Part shown: one piece after another, positions 35,677 through 46,701 of the stretch
Layout of the letters: the number at the start of each line of letters is the position of its first letter
How positions within the stretch are numbered: the first letter of the stretch is position 1
From: an uncultured Pelagibacteraceae bacterium
GTDB lineage: Bacteria > Pseudomonadota > Alphaproteobacteria > Pelagibacterales > Pelagibacteraceae
Direction: 5' to 3'
Length of the DNA: 64,000 bases
Assembly (NCBI GenBank): GCA_902604355.1
Contig: CACKYN010000003.1
Location: 1 to 64,000 of the forward strand
Program-made: the position numbers and the translations under genes
Notes under the pieces: generated by a model
Told to the model about the DNA's origin: nothing
Databases searched by the model: none
What the model saw: the letters and a program-made list of their open reading frames with translations, nothing else

Positions 35677-37569
35677 TTAGTGAACTATCTTTGGTTTAAG
35701 TCCTAATGAACTTAATGCAGAACCCTTTTCATTATCCTCAACTTTAATGTCTTCTTTGTCTTTTGGATAAACATTTTTATTAATCAGGTTTTCTATTTCT
35801 TCTCCTGACAGTGTTTCATAAGTTAAAAGTGCTTTGGCTAACTTGTGCAAATCATCAATTTTTTCTGTTAATACTTTTCTTGCTCTTTCGTAACCTTTAT
35901 CAACTATTTTTCTAATCTCTGAGTCAACTTTTTGTGCTGTTTCTTCGGACATATTTTGTTGTCTTGCAACAGACCTACCTAAGAAAACTTCTTCCTCATT
36001 TTCTCCATATGCAACTGGTCCAAGTTCTTTACTCAATCCTGCTCTCATAACCATTGCTCTAGCTCGTTTAGTTGCTTGTTCAATATCGCTTGATGCACCA
36101 GTAGTAACTTTATCATCACCAAATATTATTTCTTCAGCAACTCTTCCCCCCATAGCAATAGCAAGTTGAGCATGTAATTGTTCACGTGTTTGTGATAATT
36201 CGTCTCTTTCAGGTAATTGCATTACCATACCAAGAGCTCTTCCTCTTGGTATAATAGTAGCTTTATGAATTGGATAAGCTGCACTTTCATTAATCGTTAC
36301 AATAGCATGTCCAGCCTCATGATAAGCTGTTAAAGTTTTCTCTTCTTCTGTCATTACCATCGATCTTCTTTCAGACCCCATCATTACTTTGTCTTTAGCA
36401 TCCTCAAATTCTACTAAAGTAACAATTCGTTTGTTTTTTCTAGCAGCTAGCAAAGCTGCCTCATTAACTAAATTTGCTAAGTCTGCCCCTGAAAAACCTG
36501 GAGTGCCTCTGGCTACAGTTCTCAAGTTAACATCTGGTGCCATCTTAATTTTCTTAACATGGACTTTAAGAATTTTTTCTCTACCAATTATATCTGGATT
36601 TGAGACAACTACTTGTCTATCAAATCTCCCAGGTCTTAATAATGCAGGATCTAAAACATCTGGTCTGTTAGTTGCAGCAATTATAATAACTCCCTCGTTA
36701 GTATCAAAACCATCCATTTCGACTAATAATTGGTTTAAAGTTTGTTCTCTTTCATCATTACCACCTCCTAAACCTGCGCCACGACTCCTGCCAACAGCAT
36801 CAATCTCATCTATAAAAATTATGCACGGAGAATTTTTCTTTCCTTGTTCAAACATATCTCTCACTCTCGATGCACCAACACCAACAAACATTTCAACAAA
36901 ATCTGAACCTGAAATGGTAAAAAATGGCACTCCCGCTTCACCAGCAATCGCTCTAGCTAAGAGAGTTTTTCCTGTACCAGGAGGTCCAACTAATAGTGCT
37001 CCTCTAGGTATTTTGCCTCCAAGTCTACTAAACTTTTTAGGATCTTTTAAAAATTCGACAATTTCCTCAACTTCTTCTTTAGCCTCTTCTACCCCTGCAA
37101 CATCGTTGAATGTAACCTTTCCTTTAAGTTCATTCATCATTTTTGCTTTTGATTTTCCGAAGCCCATTGCTCCACCTCTTCCACCTTGCATCTGTCTCAT
37201 AAAGAAAATCCAAACAGCAATTAACAGCAACATTGGGAACCATGAAAGTAACACCCCAAATAAAGATGGCATTTTTTCTTCCAATGGTGCAGCTGAAATA
37301 CTGACACCTTTCTCAGAGAGTTTTTCTATCAAATTTGGATCACTTGGAGAGTAAGTGGAGAAGGAATTACCGTTAGAATAAACACCTTTAATATTGTTAC
37401 CTTGTATCTCAACCTTTAAGACTTCTCCATTATCTACTGATGTTAAAAAATCTGAAAAAATTATTTGATTACCTCCTCTAGGAGTTGGTTGAGGATTTTT
37501 AAACATATTGTAGAGACCTATAGTCAGAAAAACTATAATTCCCCACATGGCAAGATTTTTTAAATTCAT
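35677..37569 (-). CDS. ftsH: ATP-dependent zinc metalloprotease FtsH
   Basis: [32 protein letters not shown] zinc motif. Confidence 0.98.
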   Translation of the reverse strand: MNLKNLAMWGIIVFLTIGLYNMFKNPQPTPRGGNQIIFSDFLTSVDNGEVLKVEIQGNNIKGVYSNGNSFSTYSPSDPNLIEKLSEKGVSISAAPLEEKMPSLFGVLLSWFPMLLLIAVWIFFMRQMQGGRGGAMGFGKSKAKMMNELKGKVTFNDVAGVEEAKEEVEEIVEFLKDPKKFSRLGGKIPRGALLVGPPGTGKTLLARAIAGEAGVPFFTISGSDFVEMFVGVGASRVRDMFEQGKKNSPCIIFIDEIDAVGRSRGAGLGGGNDEREQTLNQLLVEMDGFDTNEGVIIIAATNRPDVLDPALLRPGRFDRQVVVSNPDIIGREKILKVHVKKIKMAPDVNLRTVARGTPGFSGADLANLVNEAALLAARKNKRIVTLVEFEDAKDKVMMGSERRSMVMTEEEKTLTAYHEAGHAIVTINESAAYPIHKATIIPRGRALGMVMQLPERDELSQTREQLHAQLAIAMGGRVAEEIIFGDDKVTTGASSDIEQATKRARAMVMRAGLSKELGPVAYGENEEEVFLGRSVARQQNMSEETAQKVDSEIRKIVDKGYERARKVLTEKIDDLHKLAKALLTYETLSGEEIENLINKNVYPKDKEDIKVEDNEKGSALSSLGLKPKIVH

Positions 37570-37632
37570 AGGTTTAAAATAAGAATTATTATCAATTAAA
37601 CAAGTGACAAAATATCAATAAAAATATTGTAT

Positions 37633-38667
37633 TTAGTGCTCATTTACAACAATGATTGACTGATTCGCTTTATGTATGACACAATTTCCGAGTGTAAATT
37701 TGAGAGAAGTTTTATTCTCACCTTTTAATTTATCAATAATGGTATCAACTTTCTTTCCTCTAACAGAGTAATAATTTTTACCGACAAATTTAATTATTTC
37801 CATAAAAGATCTAAAAATTATTTCATGAGGTTGTCTAAAAAATTCCTGATTTAAAATAATTTTTCTTTTATCTTTATAAATATATGAATTATCTTTTAAA
37901 TTTTTTGAAACATAAAATTTTATAGTCTCATTAGAATCTGATAAATTTTTAATTGTTAATAGAAATTTATTCTTATCCAGCCCATCGTTCTGAAGATTTT
38001 TTATAAACTTTCTTATTCTTACTCTCTTAAATTTATTATCCTCATTAGATGGGTCCTCAATATAAAACCTAAAAATTTTTGTTGTGACGTAATTTAAATC
38101 TTTTTTTTCAAAACTTAACAGTGGTCTAAGTATATTCAATTTATTTCTCTGGGTTTTTTCACTAAAAGAAACTAAGCCCTTAAGACCACTTCCTCTAGAG
38201 AACCTTATAAAAAAATTTTCATACAAGTCGTCTATGTGATGCCCTGTTAAAATATTTTTAACATTTAATTTTTTAGCTTGTTTAATTAAAAGACTATATC
38301 TTTTATTTCTAGCTAAAGACTGGACATTACTGTTAGGTTTTTTTCCATACCACCTCAAGATATCTGACTTTATCTTGTGCTTTTTTAGCAAATTTTTGAC
38401 TGATAGCGCCTCAGAGGATGAATTTTTTCTTAGTTTATGATCAACGATATAATAATAAACATTTAATGATTTTTTAATCGAGTAAATTTTAGTTAAGAAG
38501 CATAAGGCTAAACTGTCTAGACCACCTGAAACCCCAACAATAAAATCTTGATTTAAATTAAGAATATTTTCAAATTTTCTATAAATTTGAAATATTCTTT
38601 CGTCACTTAATTTGTTCAGTAAATTTTTATGAGTCTTGTTTGATACATTCAAATTTTTTGGACTCAT
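37633..38667 (-). CDS. tilS: tRNA(Ile)-lysidine synthetase (start uncertain; ORF track 38721)
   Basis: VGVSGGLDSLALCFL PP-loop motif; GHHIDDLYENFFIR. Confidence 0.9.
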   Translation of the reverse strand: MSPKNLNVSNKTHKNLLNKLSDERIFQIYRKFENILNLNQDFIVGVSGGLDSLALCFLTKIYSIKKSLNVYYYIVDHKLRKNSSSEALSVKNLLKKHKIKSDILRWYGKKPNSNVQSLARNKRYSLLIKQAKKLNVKNILTGHHIDDLYENFFIRFSRGSGLKGLVSFSEKTQRNKLNILRPLLSFEKKDLNYVTTKIFRFYIEDPSNEDNKFKRVRIRKFIKNLQNDGLDKNKFLLTIKNLSDSNETIKFYVSKNLKDNSYIYKDKRKIILNQEFFRQPHEIIFRSFMEIIKFVGKNYYSVRGKKVDTIIDKLKGENKTSLKFTLGNCVIHKANQSIIVVNEH

Positions 38668-39634
38668 ATTTTGCTTTTTGTATAACTGATTGATTTGCAT
38701 TAGGATATTGTAGCTCCACACCTTGTATCATTTTACATCCTTGATCTTTCTCCCCAATTTGTACCATTGATACACCTAGTTTTAATAGATTAATTGGTGC
38801 TTTTTTACCTTTTGGATATTTTTGATATCCCTCTAAATAAGCTGTTGCAGCATCTGTATATAATTGTCTTATTCTAAATGTTTCTGCATACCAATATTGT
38901 GCACTTCCTGCTAACTCATGATCAATATTAGTTAAAACAAATTCTCTAAAAGCTCTCTCAGCTGTACTATAGTCCCCAACTTTTAAAAAACTAGTTGCAA
39001 ATTCATACTGCTTTTCTGGCGAAACATCTTGGGGTAATATTTTATCTTCTGATTGAAAATTTTCAGTTAAGATTGTTGCAGTAGTTTCAACTGATTGAAT
39101 TTGTTGAGATGTATCTGAAGTTTCTGTATCTTTATATGATATTGAACCAAGATCTTGAGGCTCAGAACTTCCTGGAAGAATTTTATTTTCATTTATTTTT
39201 GGTTTTAAACTTAACTTAGATGAACTTTCAGTTAACGCACCTGAGTTAAGTGATGACTCAATATCTTGAAATCTTACTTGATTATCAGCCTGAATTTTTG
39301 ATTGTCGACTGGAAAGCTTATCTAATTTAAAATTTATTTCTTCAAACTTATTTGTTAACTCTCTAAATTGACTTTCGATTTCAGACAATTTAAGTAAATG
39401 TCTTGTAAGGACGTCCTCTGAATTTGGATCTATATTTAAGTCTGAGCTACTAATTTCTTTATTTTCTATTTCAATTGATCCTGAATAAACTGCTCTCTCA
39501 AGAGTTTTGAGGTCATTTTTAATAATTTCTAAAGTTTCATAAATATTATGATTGTCTGCAAAAGTATTACTGATTATGAGAAAATTAAAAACAACGATAA
39601 TTTTTAATATAAATATTTTAAATATAAGTTTCAT
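38627..39634 (-). CDS. Tol-Pal system coordinator CpoB/YbgF-like TPR protein
   Basis: Signal peptide, coiled coil, C-terminal TPR; follows pal. Confidence 0.88.
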   Translation of the reverse strand: MKLIFKIFILKIIVVFNFLIISNTFADNHNIYETLEIIKNDLKTLERAVYSGSIEIENKEISSSDLNIDPNSEDVLTRHLLKLSEIESQFRELTNKFEEINFKLDKLSSRQSKIQADNQVRFQDIESSLNSGALTESSSKLSLKPKINENKILPGSSEPQDLGSISYKDTETSDTSQQIQSVETTATILTENFQSEDKILPQDVSPEKQYEFATSFLKVGDYSTAERAFREFVLTNIDHELAGSAQYWYAETFRIRQLYTDAATAYLEGYQKYPKGKKAPINLLKLGVSMVQIGEKDQGCKMIQGVELQYPNANQSVIQKAKYESKKFECIKQDS

Positions 39635-39664
39635 TAAATTTTTAACTTATGATTATAAAAATGG

Positions 39665-39706
39665 CAAAAAAAAGACCCCAAAACTACCGATGTAGTTGGG
39701 GTCTTT
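39665..39706 (-). terminator. Rho-independent terminator downstream of pal
   Basis: Minus strand AAAGACCCCAACTAC-atcg-GTAGTTTTGGGGTCTTTTTTTT. Confidence 0.9.
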
Positions 39707-39718
39707 ATATTAATATTT

Positions 39719-40210
39719 CTAATTTGCTTTAACAGTAACTGATCTTCTGTTTTTTGACCAAGACAATGGATTTGAACCAGAGTCAACTGGTCTTTCTTTT
39801 CCATAACTTAATACTGTAATTCTGTCAGAAGATATCCCATAAGTCATTAAATAATCCTTAGCTGCATTAGCTCTTCTTTCTCCAAGTGCTAAATTGTATT
39901 CTCTAGTTCCTCTTTCATCAGCATGGCCTTCAAGTACTACATTAATACTTGAATTTTTTCTTAACCATGCGGCTTGTGCTCTTAAAGTTTCTCTAGAAGC
40001 AGTAGTTAAAATTGACTCATTTGTTGCAAAGAAAACTCTGTCAGGAACACCCTCAGCTAGATATTCAACTGTATCTGTTCCAGTGTAAACATCACCCTGC
40101 ATTGAACCTTTAATATCTGATGCAATTTCTTTTTTAGTTGCACAGGCTGATAAAACTAGGCATGCTGTTAATATAAGAAGTGTGTTTTTAAAAATTTTGC
40201 TTAATATCAT
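39719..40210 (-). CDS. pal: Peptidoglycan-associated lipoprotein
   Basis: Lipobox LSACA; OmpA-like VVLEGHADERGTREYNLALGERRANA. Confidence 0.96.
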   Translation of the reverse strand: MILSKIFKNTLLILTACLVLSACATKKEIASDIKGSMQGDVYTGTDTVEYLAEGVPDRVFFATNESILTTASRETLRAQAAWLRKNSSINVVLEGHADERGTREYNLALGERRANAAKDYLMTYGISSDRITVLSYGKERPVDSGSNPLSWSKNRRSVTVKAN

Positions 40211-40317
40211 TAAATTGCTCCTTGCTGATAATTTCTAAGTATTACTTTTTCACAACTAGTTAGAGGTTTCAAGTCTAAAAATCAAGAAATTTTAATAATT
40301 CTATGGTTAAATTTATA

Positions 40318-41658
40318 TTAATTACTCAATAAAGATGACCATGATGGGTCAGATGCATCAGTACTCGTCTTTATTTGACGCTCATTATAGCCAGTTAGAT
40401 CAATAGACCACAACTTTGCAGTAAACCCCTCCCCTTTGTCGTTGGTTTTAGTCTCTCTATAAAAAATTAAAACTCTACCATTTGGTGACCATGAAGGAGC
40501 TTCTTGATAATAATTTTCTGTCAACAATCTCTCACCTTTTCCATCTGTTCTCATAACACCAATGTAAAATTTACCCTTATGTAATTTTGTGAATGCTATT
40601 AAATCTCCCCTAGGAGACCAAACCGGTGTTCCGTAAAGCCCATTTCCAAAAGAAATTCTTTTAACATTACTACCATCATTTTTCATTATATAAATCTGCT
40701 GATAGCCACTTCTGTCAGAGTTAAATGTTATATATTTTCCATCTGGCGAGTAAGAAGGTGATGTATCAATTGATGGATGATTTGTAATCCTTTCTACAAT
40801 TCTATTTTCTAGGTCCATTGTGTAAATATCGGACTTACCATCTTTTGCAAAGCTCATAATAATTTTTTTTCCATCAGGAGAAAATCTTGGTGCAAATGTC
40901 ATTCCAGGAAAATCTCCTACGACCTCCTGTGTTCCTGTCTCAATATCTAATAAGTAAACTCTTGGAAGATTTTTAAAATAAGATAAGTATGTAACCATTT
41001 GACTTGTAGGATTAAATCTTGGAGTGAGCACTAATTCGTTACCTAAAGTTAAGAATTTATTATTGGATCCATCTTGATCCATGATTGCTAATTTTTTTAT
41101 TCTTTGTGTTTTAGGACCTTCCTCAGCAACATAAATAATTCTAGTATCAAAATACCCTTTTTCTCCAGTCAATCTTTCATAAACTTTATCAGAAATGATA
41201 TGACCTACTCTTCGCCAATTACTTGGAACTGTGGTGAATGCTAAAGCCATCATTTCTTTGGCAGCAAGTACATCCCATAATCTAAATTCAACTCTTAATT
41301 TGTCATCTATATAATTTACTTTTCCTGTTATTAGGGCTTGTGCTTTAATCAAATTCCAATCTTCAAATCTTGGTTTAAGATTAGCAATATCAGGAGCTTG
41401 TAAAAAAGCCTCCTTATTTAAAGGATTGAATAATCCAGATGTACTCAAATTATTTTCAACGATAGTTGAAATTTCTTCTCCAATATTTTCTTTTTTAAGG
41501 GCTTGTTCAAAACTTTTTCTTGATTTTTCATCAATAGATAAAGGCGATACTGCTATAGGAAGAGGATTTAGATTACCTCTGGTAATATCTACCTCAATTA
41601 ATGCATATGAATTAATTGGAATTAAAACTAAAAATAATGTAATAATTTTTTTTATCAT
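40318..41658 (-). CDS. tolB: Tol-Pal system beta-propeller protein TolB
   Basis: Repeated SPDGKxI / SPRGDLI motifs; Tol operon context. Confidence 0.95.
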   Translation of the reverse strand: MIKKIITLFLVLIPINSYALIEVDITRGNLNPLPIAVSPLSIDEKSRKSFEQALKKENIGEEISTIVENNLSTSGLFNPLNKEAFLQAPDIANLKPRFEDWNLIKAQALITGKVNYIDDKLRVEFRLWDVLAAKEMMALAFTTVPSNWRRVGHIISDKVYERLTGEKGYFDTRIIYVAEEGPKTQRIKKLAIMDQDGSNNKFLTLGNELVLTPRFNPTSQMVTYLSYFKNLPRVYLLDIETGTQEVVGDFPGMTFAPRFSPDGKKIIMSFAKDGKSDIYTMDLENRIVERITNHPSIDTSPSYSPDGKYITFNSDRSGYQQIYIMKNDGSNVKRISFGNGLYGTPVWSPRGDLIAFTKLHKGKFYIGVMRTDGKGERLLTENYYQEAPSWSPNGRVLIFYRETKTNDKGEGFTAKLWSIDLTGYNERQIKTSTDASDPSWSSLLSN

Positions 41659-41670
41659 ATTAATATTATA

Positions 41671-42531
41671 TTAGCCTTCTAACATCTCTCTTGCATCAAA
41701 ATTTAACTGTAATTCTTTCCATCTTTCATAACCTGTTGTTGGAACTCTTAAAGGCTGACATAACTTTACAGCCCTTAAAGCGCTTTCAGCTAAAACTTTA
41801 TAAAAGCCTTGTCCAGGTTTGTTCATCCTTGCATGATCTAAAATTTCAGTTTTTGTTACTGATCCATCTGGTTTTAATTTTAATTTAATTCTAACTAGCA
41901 AGTTTTCATTATAAGGCAAGCCTAATGGAATACTCCAACAACCAAAAATTTGTGCTTTAAGTGCATCTTCTTCACTTAATGTAAGTCCTGAATTCTCAAT
42001 ATTTCTTTCCTGGTCTTGAGAGATGTCGTTATTTTTTTTTATCACATCAGCACTTTCCTCCTTAGATTTATCAATTAATGCTGCAATATTATTTGGATCA
42101 AATAAGTCTTTTTTTTCAAACTCTGAAACCTGTTTTATTTCTTTTTCAACTTTTTCAGGATTTTGCTTATTTTCCTCTTTTGTTTTAATTTTTTTGACAG
42201 TTTTATCTGGAAGAGGAATTGCTTCAGGTGTCTGATTTTCAATTTTTTTATTATTTTGATCTGGGGAAACTACAGTTTTTGTCTTTGTTTTTTTGACTTT
42301 TTTTGGTGGAGCTTGTTCAGAAACCAATTTTTCTTTTTCTTTAACTTTCTCTATAATTTTTTTTGCTTTTGGGGCAAATGGAACATTTGTTTTCTCAGCT
42401 ATCTGAATTAATTCAACCGATACAATAGGGGGGATATCTAAGGGCTTTTTTTTCAAAAAAGGAAGACTCATTGCTGTAACAATAATCAACAGAACATGAA
42501 AAACAGAAGAGATAATTATACTTCTATTCAC
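41671..42531 (-). CDS. tolA: TolA-like protein
   Basis: N-terminal TM, Lys/Glu-rich linker, C-terminal TolA/TonB-like domain; between tolR and tolB. Confidence 0.85.
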   Translation of the reverse strand: MNRSIIISSVFHVLLIIVTAMSLPFLKKKPLDIPPIVSVELIQIAEKTNVPFAPKAKKIIEKVKEKEKLVSEQAPPKKVKKTKTKTVVSPDQNNKKIENQTPEAIPLPDKTVKKIKTKEENKQNPEKVEKEIKQVSEFEKKDLFDPNNIAALIDKSKEESADVIKKNNDISQDQERNIENSGLTLSEEDALKAQIFGCWSIPLGLPYNENLLVRIKLKLKPDGSVTKTEILDHARMNKPGQGFYKVLAESALRAVKLCQPLRVPTTGYERWKELQLNFDAREMLEG

Positions 42532-42536
42532 TTTAA

Positions 42537-42953
42537 CTACCTCTGTTTATAAGGTTCTGATATTAAGGCTACCTTTGTAAATCCTGATCCAGAAAGAAGC
42601 CCCATTATTTCAAGCACTCTTCCATAATTTATTGTTTTATCGCCTCTAACATAAATTCTTGTATCAGTTCTATTTTTTGAAACTGCCAAAACTTTTGCGA
42701 TAATATTATTATACTCAACTTTAGTTTCTTGAATAAATATTTCTCCTTTTGCATTTATAGATAATGTAAGTGGCTCTGTTTCCTCTGGAAGAGAGTCTGC
42801 TGAACTTTCTGGTAAATCTACTTGAACGCCAACAGTTAGTAGGGGTGCTGTTACCATAAATATAATCAAAAGCACTAACATTACATCTACAAATGGAGTC
42901 ACATTAATTTCACTCATTGGTTCTTTTGAGGAGCGATTTAATTTAAACGCCAT
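42537..42953 (-). CDS. tolR: Biopolymer transport protein TolR
   Basis: SEINVTPFVDVMLVLLIIFMVTAPLL. Confidence 0.95.
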   Translation of the reverse strand: MAFKLNRSSKEPMSEINVTPFVDVMLVLLIIFMVTAPLLTVGVQVDLPESSADSLPEETEPLTLSINAKGEIFIQETKVEYNNIIAKVLAVSKNRTDTRIYVRGDKTINYGRVLEIMGLLSGSGFTKVALISEPYKQR

Positions 42954-43628
42954 TTAAATTATAGTTAAAAATCTTTTTGAAAAATTTTCTAATTTTTCAG
43001 AATATTTTTTAGAATCGTTATTAAATTTATTATACGCAACAACCGCAGGTATTGCTGCTAATAAACCTAATGCAGTTGCAAATAACGCCTCGGCAATTCC
43101 TGGTGCCACTATAGCAAGACTAGTATTTCTCGAAATTGCTATTGATTGAAATGAATTCATTATTCCCCAAACAGTTCCAAATAAACCTATAAATGGTGCA
43201 GTGGAACCAACTGTAGCTAAAAAAGTAAAACCTTTATCAATTTTTGCCATTTGTTTCTCAATTCCGCTTTCTAAAAGTGCGCTCATTCTTTCACTTAAAT
43301 TATTTCTTGTTTTTTTCTTCAACAAACCTTCCATCGCATTTTGAAAAACTAACGCCATAGGATCCTCGATTTTAGATGGTAAACTATTATATAAGTTTTC
43401 AGCAGACTTAGAATTCCAAAATTTTTCCTCAAATTCTTGAGAGGATTTATTTATTTTTTTAAATAACCTAAATTTATCTATAATAACTGCCCAAGAATAC
43501 ACTGAACAAAGAATCAAAATAATCATTACTAATTTTACGATTATGTCAGCTCTAATAAATAAACTAAATAAAGAAAAATCTGTGTTGGTGCCAAGTTCTA
43601 CAGCTTTTGCTGCTATGTCTGCTTCCAT
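42954..43628 (-). CDS. tolQ: TolQ proton channel family protein
   Basis: GSTAPFIGLFGTVWGIMNSF; TolQRAB-pal order. Confidence 0.95.
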   Translation of the reverse strand: MEADIAAKAVELGTNTDFSLFSLFIRADIIVKLVMIILILCSVYSWAVIIDKFRLFKKINKSSQEFEEKFWNSKSAENLYNSLPSKIEDPMALVFQNAMEGLLKKKTRNNLSERMSALLESGIEKQMAKIDKGFTFLATVGSTAPFIGLFGTVWGIMNSFQSIAISRNTSLAIVAPGIAEALFATALGLLAAIPAVVAYNKFNNDSKKYSEKLENFSKRFLTII

Positions 43629-43681
43629 AGTTACTCTTCACACTTAAATGTGTCATGAATTTGACTTGAATTATGCTGATA

Positions 43682-44176
43682 TTACTCTTCTTTATATGTT
43701 TCATAGAAAAAACTAGCTATTAGAATAGCGTCTGCCTTATTAGAATCCTTTTTCTTAGAAAGATGAGACGAATAATATGGAAAAATTTCAATTGCCCTTG
43801 TTCTGCTCGCATCTTTTTCAGAATTAATCAAATTAAAATATTTTTTCCACTTTGCAGGCCTAACATAATAGACTGGAAGTTGCATTGCGCTACAAATTCC
43901 TTTGAGTATTCCAAAAGATTGACCAAAATTGAACATGCTAGTTACGCCTTGGCCTGGCATTGCTGTAACATGTTCTATCACCACTTTTATATTTTTTTTG
44001 TCAATATTTTTTATTTTCTCTGATATTTCATTAAAAATCTGAGATCCATTCACTTGCTTCTTATTCTTTTTACCTTCAATCATAGTTGGCATTTCCAAGA
44101 CATCTTGTATTACCCCATCTTGAAAGAAACAAACTGAACCTGATATTCCCGGATCAATTCCTATTATAAGCATCAA
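43682..44176 (-). CDS. RuvC-like Holliday-junction nuclease, divergent (phage-like) type
   Basis: IIGIDPGISGSVCFF, VVIEHVTAMPGQGVTSMFNFGQSFG, C-terminal acidic KADAILIA; adjacent to yebC. Confidence 0.8.
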   Translation of the reverse strand: MMLIIGIDPGISGSVCFFQDGVIQDVLEMPTMIEGKKNKKQVNGSQIFNEISEKIKNIDKKNIKVVIEHVTAMPGQGVTSMFNFGQSFGILKGICSAMQLPVYYVRPAKWKKYFNLINSEKDASRTRAIEIFPYYSSHLSKKKDSNKADAILIASFFYETYKEE

Positions 44177-44897
44177 TTACCCCTAAATTTACATTAGAAA
44201 AAACATTTTGCACATCTTCATCATCTTCTAAACTATCCAGAAATTCTATTACTTTATCTTTTTTTTCGTTATCAATGTCTATACTATTTAGAGGTATCCA
44301 TTCAATTTCTGTAGAAATAAAATTATTTATTTTATTTTCTAAATTTTTTTTAACATTATAAATCTCGCTCATGGGACAATGAATTTCATGAAAATCCATA
44401 TGAGATTTACATTCATCAGCTCCAGCTTCAATTGCTAATTCCAGAATATTGTCATCAGAAATTTCTTTTTTATTAATTTTAATAACTCCCAATTGTTTAA
44501 AATTGTGAGATGCAGATCCTTGGGTTCCTAAACTTCCCCCATTTTTTTGAAAAATCGTTCTAATATTTGAGGCAGTTCTATTTTTGTTATCGGTTAATGT
44601 CTCTACAATAACAGCTATTTTATCTGGTCCAAATCCCTCATATCTTAAATTTTCAAAATTAGAGCCAATTGCTGTGGAAGATTTGTCAATTGCTCTCTCA
44701 ATATTATCCTTAGGCATATTTGCAGACCTAGCTGCTTGAACAGCAGATCTTAACCTGGGGTTCATCGTTGGATCTTTATCACCAAGTTTTGCAGCAACTG
44801 TAATTTCTTTTGATAATTTTGAAAAAATTTTAGAACGCTGTTTATCTACTTTTCCTTTTTTATGTTTTATTCCAGCCCAATGAGAATGTCCTGCCAT
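44154..44897 (-). CDS. yebC: YebC/PmpR family protein
   Basis: MAGHSHWAGIKHKKGKVDKQRSKIFSKLSKEI. Confidence 0.96.
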   Translation of the reverse strand: MAGHSHWAGIKHKKGKVDKQRSKIFSKLSKEITVAAKLGDKDPTMNPRLRSAVQAARSANMPKDNIERAIDKSSTAIGSNFENLRYEGFGPDKIAVIVETLTDNKNRTASNIRTIFQKNGGSLGTQGSASHNFKQLGVIKINKKEISDDNILELAIEAGADECKSHMDFHEIHCPMSEIYNVKKNLENKINNFISTEIEWIPLNSIDIDNEKKDKVIEFLDSLEDDEDVQNVFSNVNLGVIDAYNRN

Positions 44898-44907
44898 AAG
44901 TTTTTAT

Positions 44908-45708
44908 TTAATTAGCAAATTGATTTCCATATATGTAACTTTGGATACTATTCGCTAAGCCTGTATTTATATTACATTCAACTATAACACCACACAATGT
45001 AGCATCACCAATGGCAGGAAAATGTTTGGTAGAATCTTTTTTTAAAAATCTATTTAATGAATTTTCTTTATTCATACCAATAACAGAATCATAGTCACCA
45101 CACATACCAGCATCGGTTAGATAGCCTGTACCACCTTTTAAAATTCTTGCATCATTAGTTGGAATATGAGTATGAGTTCCTACTACAAGCGTAGCTTTAC
45201 CATCAAAAAAATGGCCTATAGCATTTTTTTCACTTGTAATCTCACCATGAAAATCAACAATAAGAATATCATAATCTCCTTTTAATTTATTCTCATTTAA
45301 AAATTTTTTTGAAACTTCAAATACATCTTCACACTTTTTCATAAAGACGTTTCCCATTAAATTAAGAACACCAATTTTTAAATTGTTACCTGTTGTATAA
45401 ATATTAAATCCTTTTCCTGGTGCAGGTTCGAAAAGATTTTTAGGACGTAATAATTTTTCCTCCTTATCAATATACTCCATGATTTCTTTTTGATCCCAAA
45501 CATGATTGCCTGTTGTAATAACATTTACTCCACAATTAAAAAAATCTTTACATATTTCTTTTGTAAGTCCTACTCCTTGAGACGCGGCGTTTTCACCATT
45601 AACAATCACAAAATCAATATTTTTTGATTTAATTTCACCTATAAGATTTTTACTCAACTTTGAACAACCAGCATCTCCAACCACATCACCTAAAAATAAT
45701 ATTTTCAT
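44908..45708 (-). CDS. YmdB family metallophosphoesterase
   Basis: ILFLGDVVGDAGC, TGNHVWDQKEI, VVGTHTHIPTNDARIL. Confidence 0.9.
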   Translation of the reverse strand: MKILFLGDVVGDAGCSKLSKNLIGEIKSKNIDFVIVNGENAASQGVGLTKEICKDFFNCGVNVITTGNHVWDQKEIMEYIDKEEKLLRPKNLFEPAPGKGFNIYTTGNNLKIGVLNLMGNVFMKKCEDVFEVSKKFLNENKLKGDYDILIVDFHGEITSEKNAIGHFFDGKATLVVGTHTHIPTNDARILKGGTGYLTDAGMCGDYDSVIGMNKENSLNRFLKKDSTKHFPAIGDATLCGVIVECNINTGLANSIQSYIYGNQFAN

Positions 45709-46250
45709 TAAATAGTATCTTTCTCAGTTATGATTATATCTAATTTCTTATCATGTTTGTTTACTGGAATTTTTTTAAGTTTTTGAAAAGAAAAAGCAAG
45801 ACCAACTTTTACTACTTTTTTTTTCTTTGATATCTTTTGAATATAACGGTCATAAAAACCGCCTCCATAACCTAATCTATTTAATTTTTTATCAAATGCC
45901 ACCAAAGGAATAAATAAGATATCAGGGTAAACTCTATTGGTGGTTTCTGGTTCTGGGATACCGTATTTATTTATTAGCAAAGGATCATTTTTATACCATT
46001 TATAAAATTCCATTTGATTTTTTTTTTCAATTTTTGGGAGTGAAATTGTAGAACCTCTTTTAAAAAAATAATTTAAAATTTCTAAATCGTTAATCTCATA
46101 GTTTGATGGATAGTATCCACCGATTATTTTTAAATTATATTTTTTTTTTTTAAGATATGAATAAATATTACTTGGATTTATATTAATTGATTTTTTTGAC
46201 TTACTTTTTCTTAATTTTAATACTTTATCTCTTAACTTTGATTTAATCAC
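45708..46250 (-). CDS. 5-formyltetrahydrofolate cyclo-ligase
   Basis: FIPLVAFDKKLNRLGYGGGFYDRYI. Confidence 0.92.
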   Translation of the reverse strand: MIKSKLRDKVLKLRKSKSKKSININPSNIYSYLKKKKYNLKIIGGYYPSNYEINDLEILNYFFKRGSTISLPKIEKKNQMEFYKWYKNDPLLINKYGIPEPETTNRVYPDILFIPLVAFDKKLNRLGYGGGFYDRYIQKISKKKKVVKVGLAFSFQKLKKIPVNKHDKKLDIIITEKDTI

Positions 46251-46254
46251 AATT

Positions 46255-46701
46255 TTATTGGGATAGATTATCTATTTTAGACTTTTTGACAAAATTTGAT
46301 ATTTGATCAGCTGCTTCATCAATTAACTGCTCATATCTTTTTTGATTATTTTCAATCTCAATTCTAAAATCTTCATGATTTAAATTAAGTTTTTTTATCT
46401 CATCCTCTTTCTTGTCTCGATATTCATAAATTAAAGATTTAAGTTCTTTAAATTTATTTGACAAATTTTTGAATTCATCTTTTCTTTGCTCTACCTTCTT
46501 TTTAGTCTCATAATACTCATCCATAATTTTCACTGCTGTAATCAATAGAAGTTTATTTTCACCTAAATTGCCTAAATCATTTTTTAAATTATTAAACTTT
46601 TGACTTATTTGGATTAGTAATTCTTCTAAATGTTCTTCTTGTCCATCCTCACAGGACAATATGAATTCTTTATTATTGAATTTAATAGTTATATTTCCCA
46701 T
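46255..46701 (-). CDS. zapA: Cell division protein ZapA-like
   Basis: Short ORF with ZapA-type N-terminus, followed by the cyclo-ligase gene. Confidence 0.8.
   Translation of the reverse strand: MGNITIKFNNKEFILSCEDGQEEHLEELLIQISQKFNNLKNDLGNLGENKLLLITAVKIMDEYYETKKKVEQRKDEFKNLSNKFKELKSLIYEYRDKKEDEIKKLNLNHEDFRIEIENNQKRYEQLIDEAADQISNFVKKSKIDNLSQ

Noticed and set aside
36389-37354. 321-aa plus-strand ORF antisense to ftsH
   Set aside because: Shadow ORF opposite a highly conserved gene; low-complexity Ser/Thr/Pro-rich translation, no recognisable domain.
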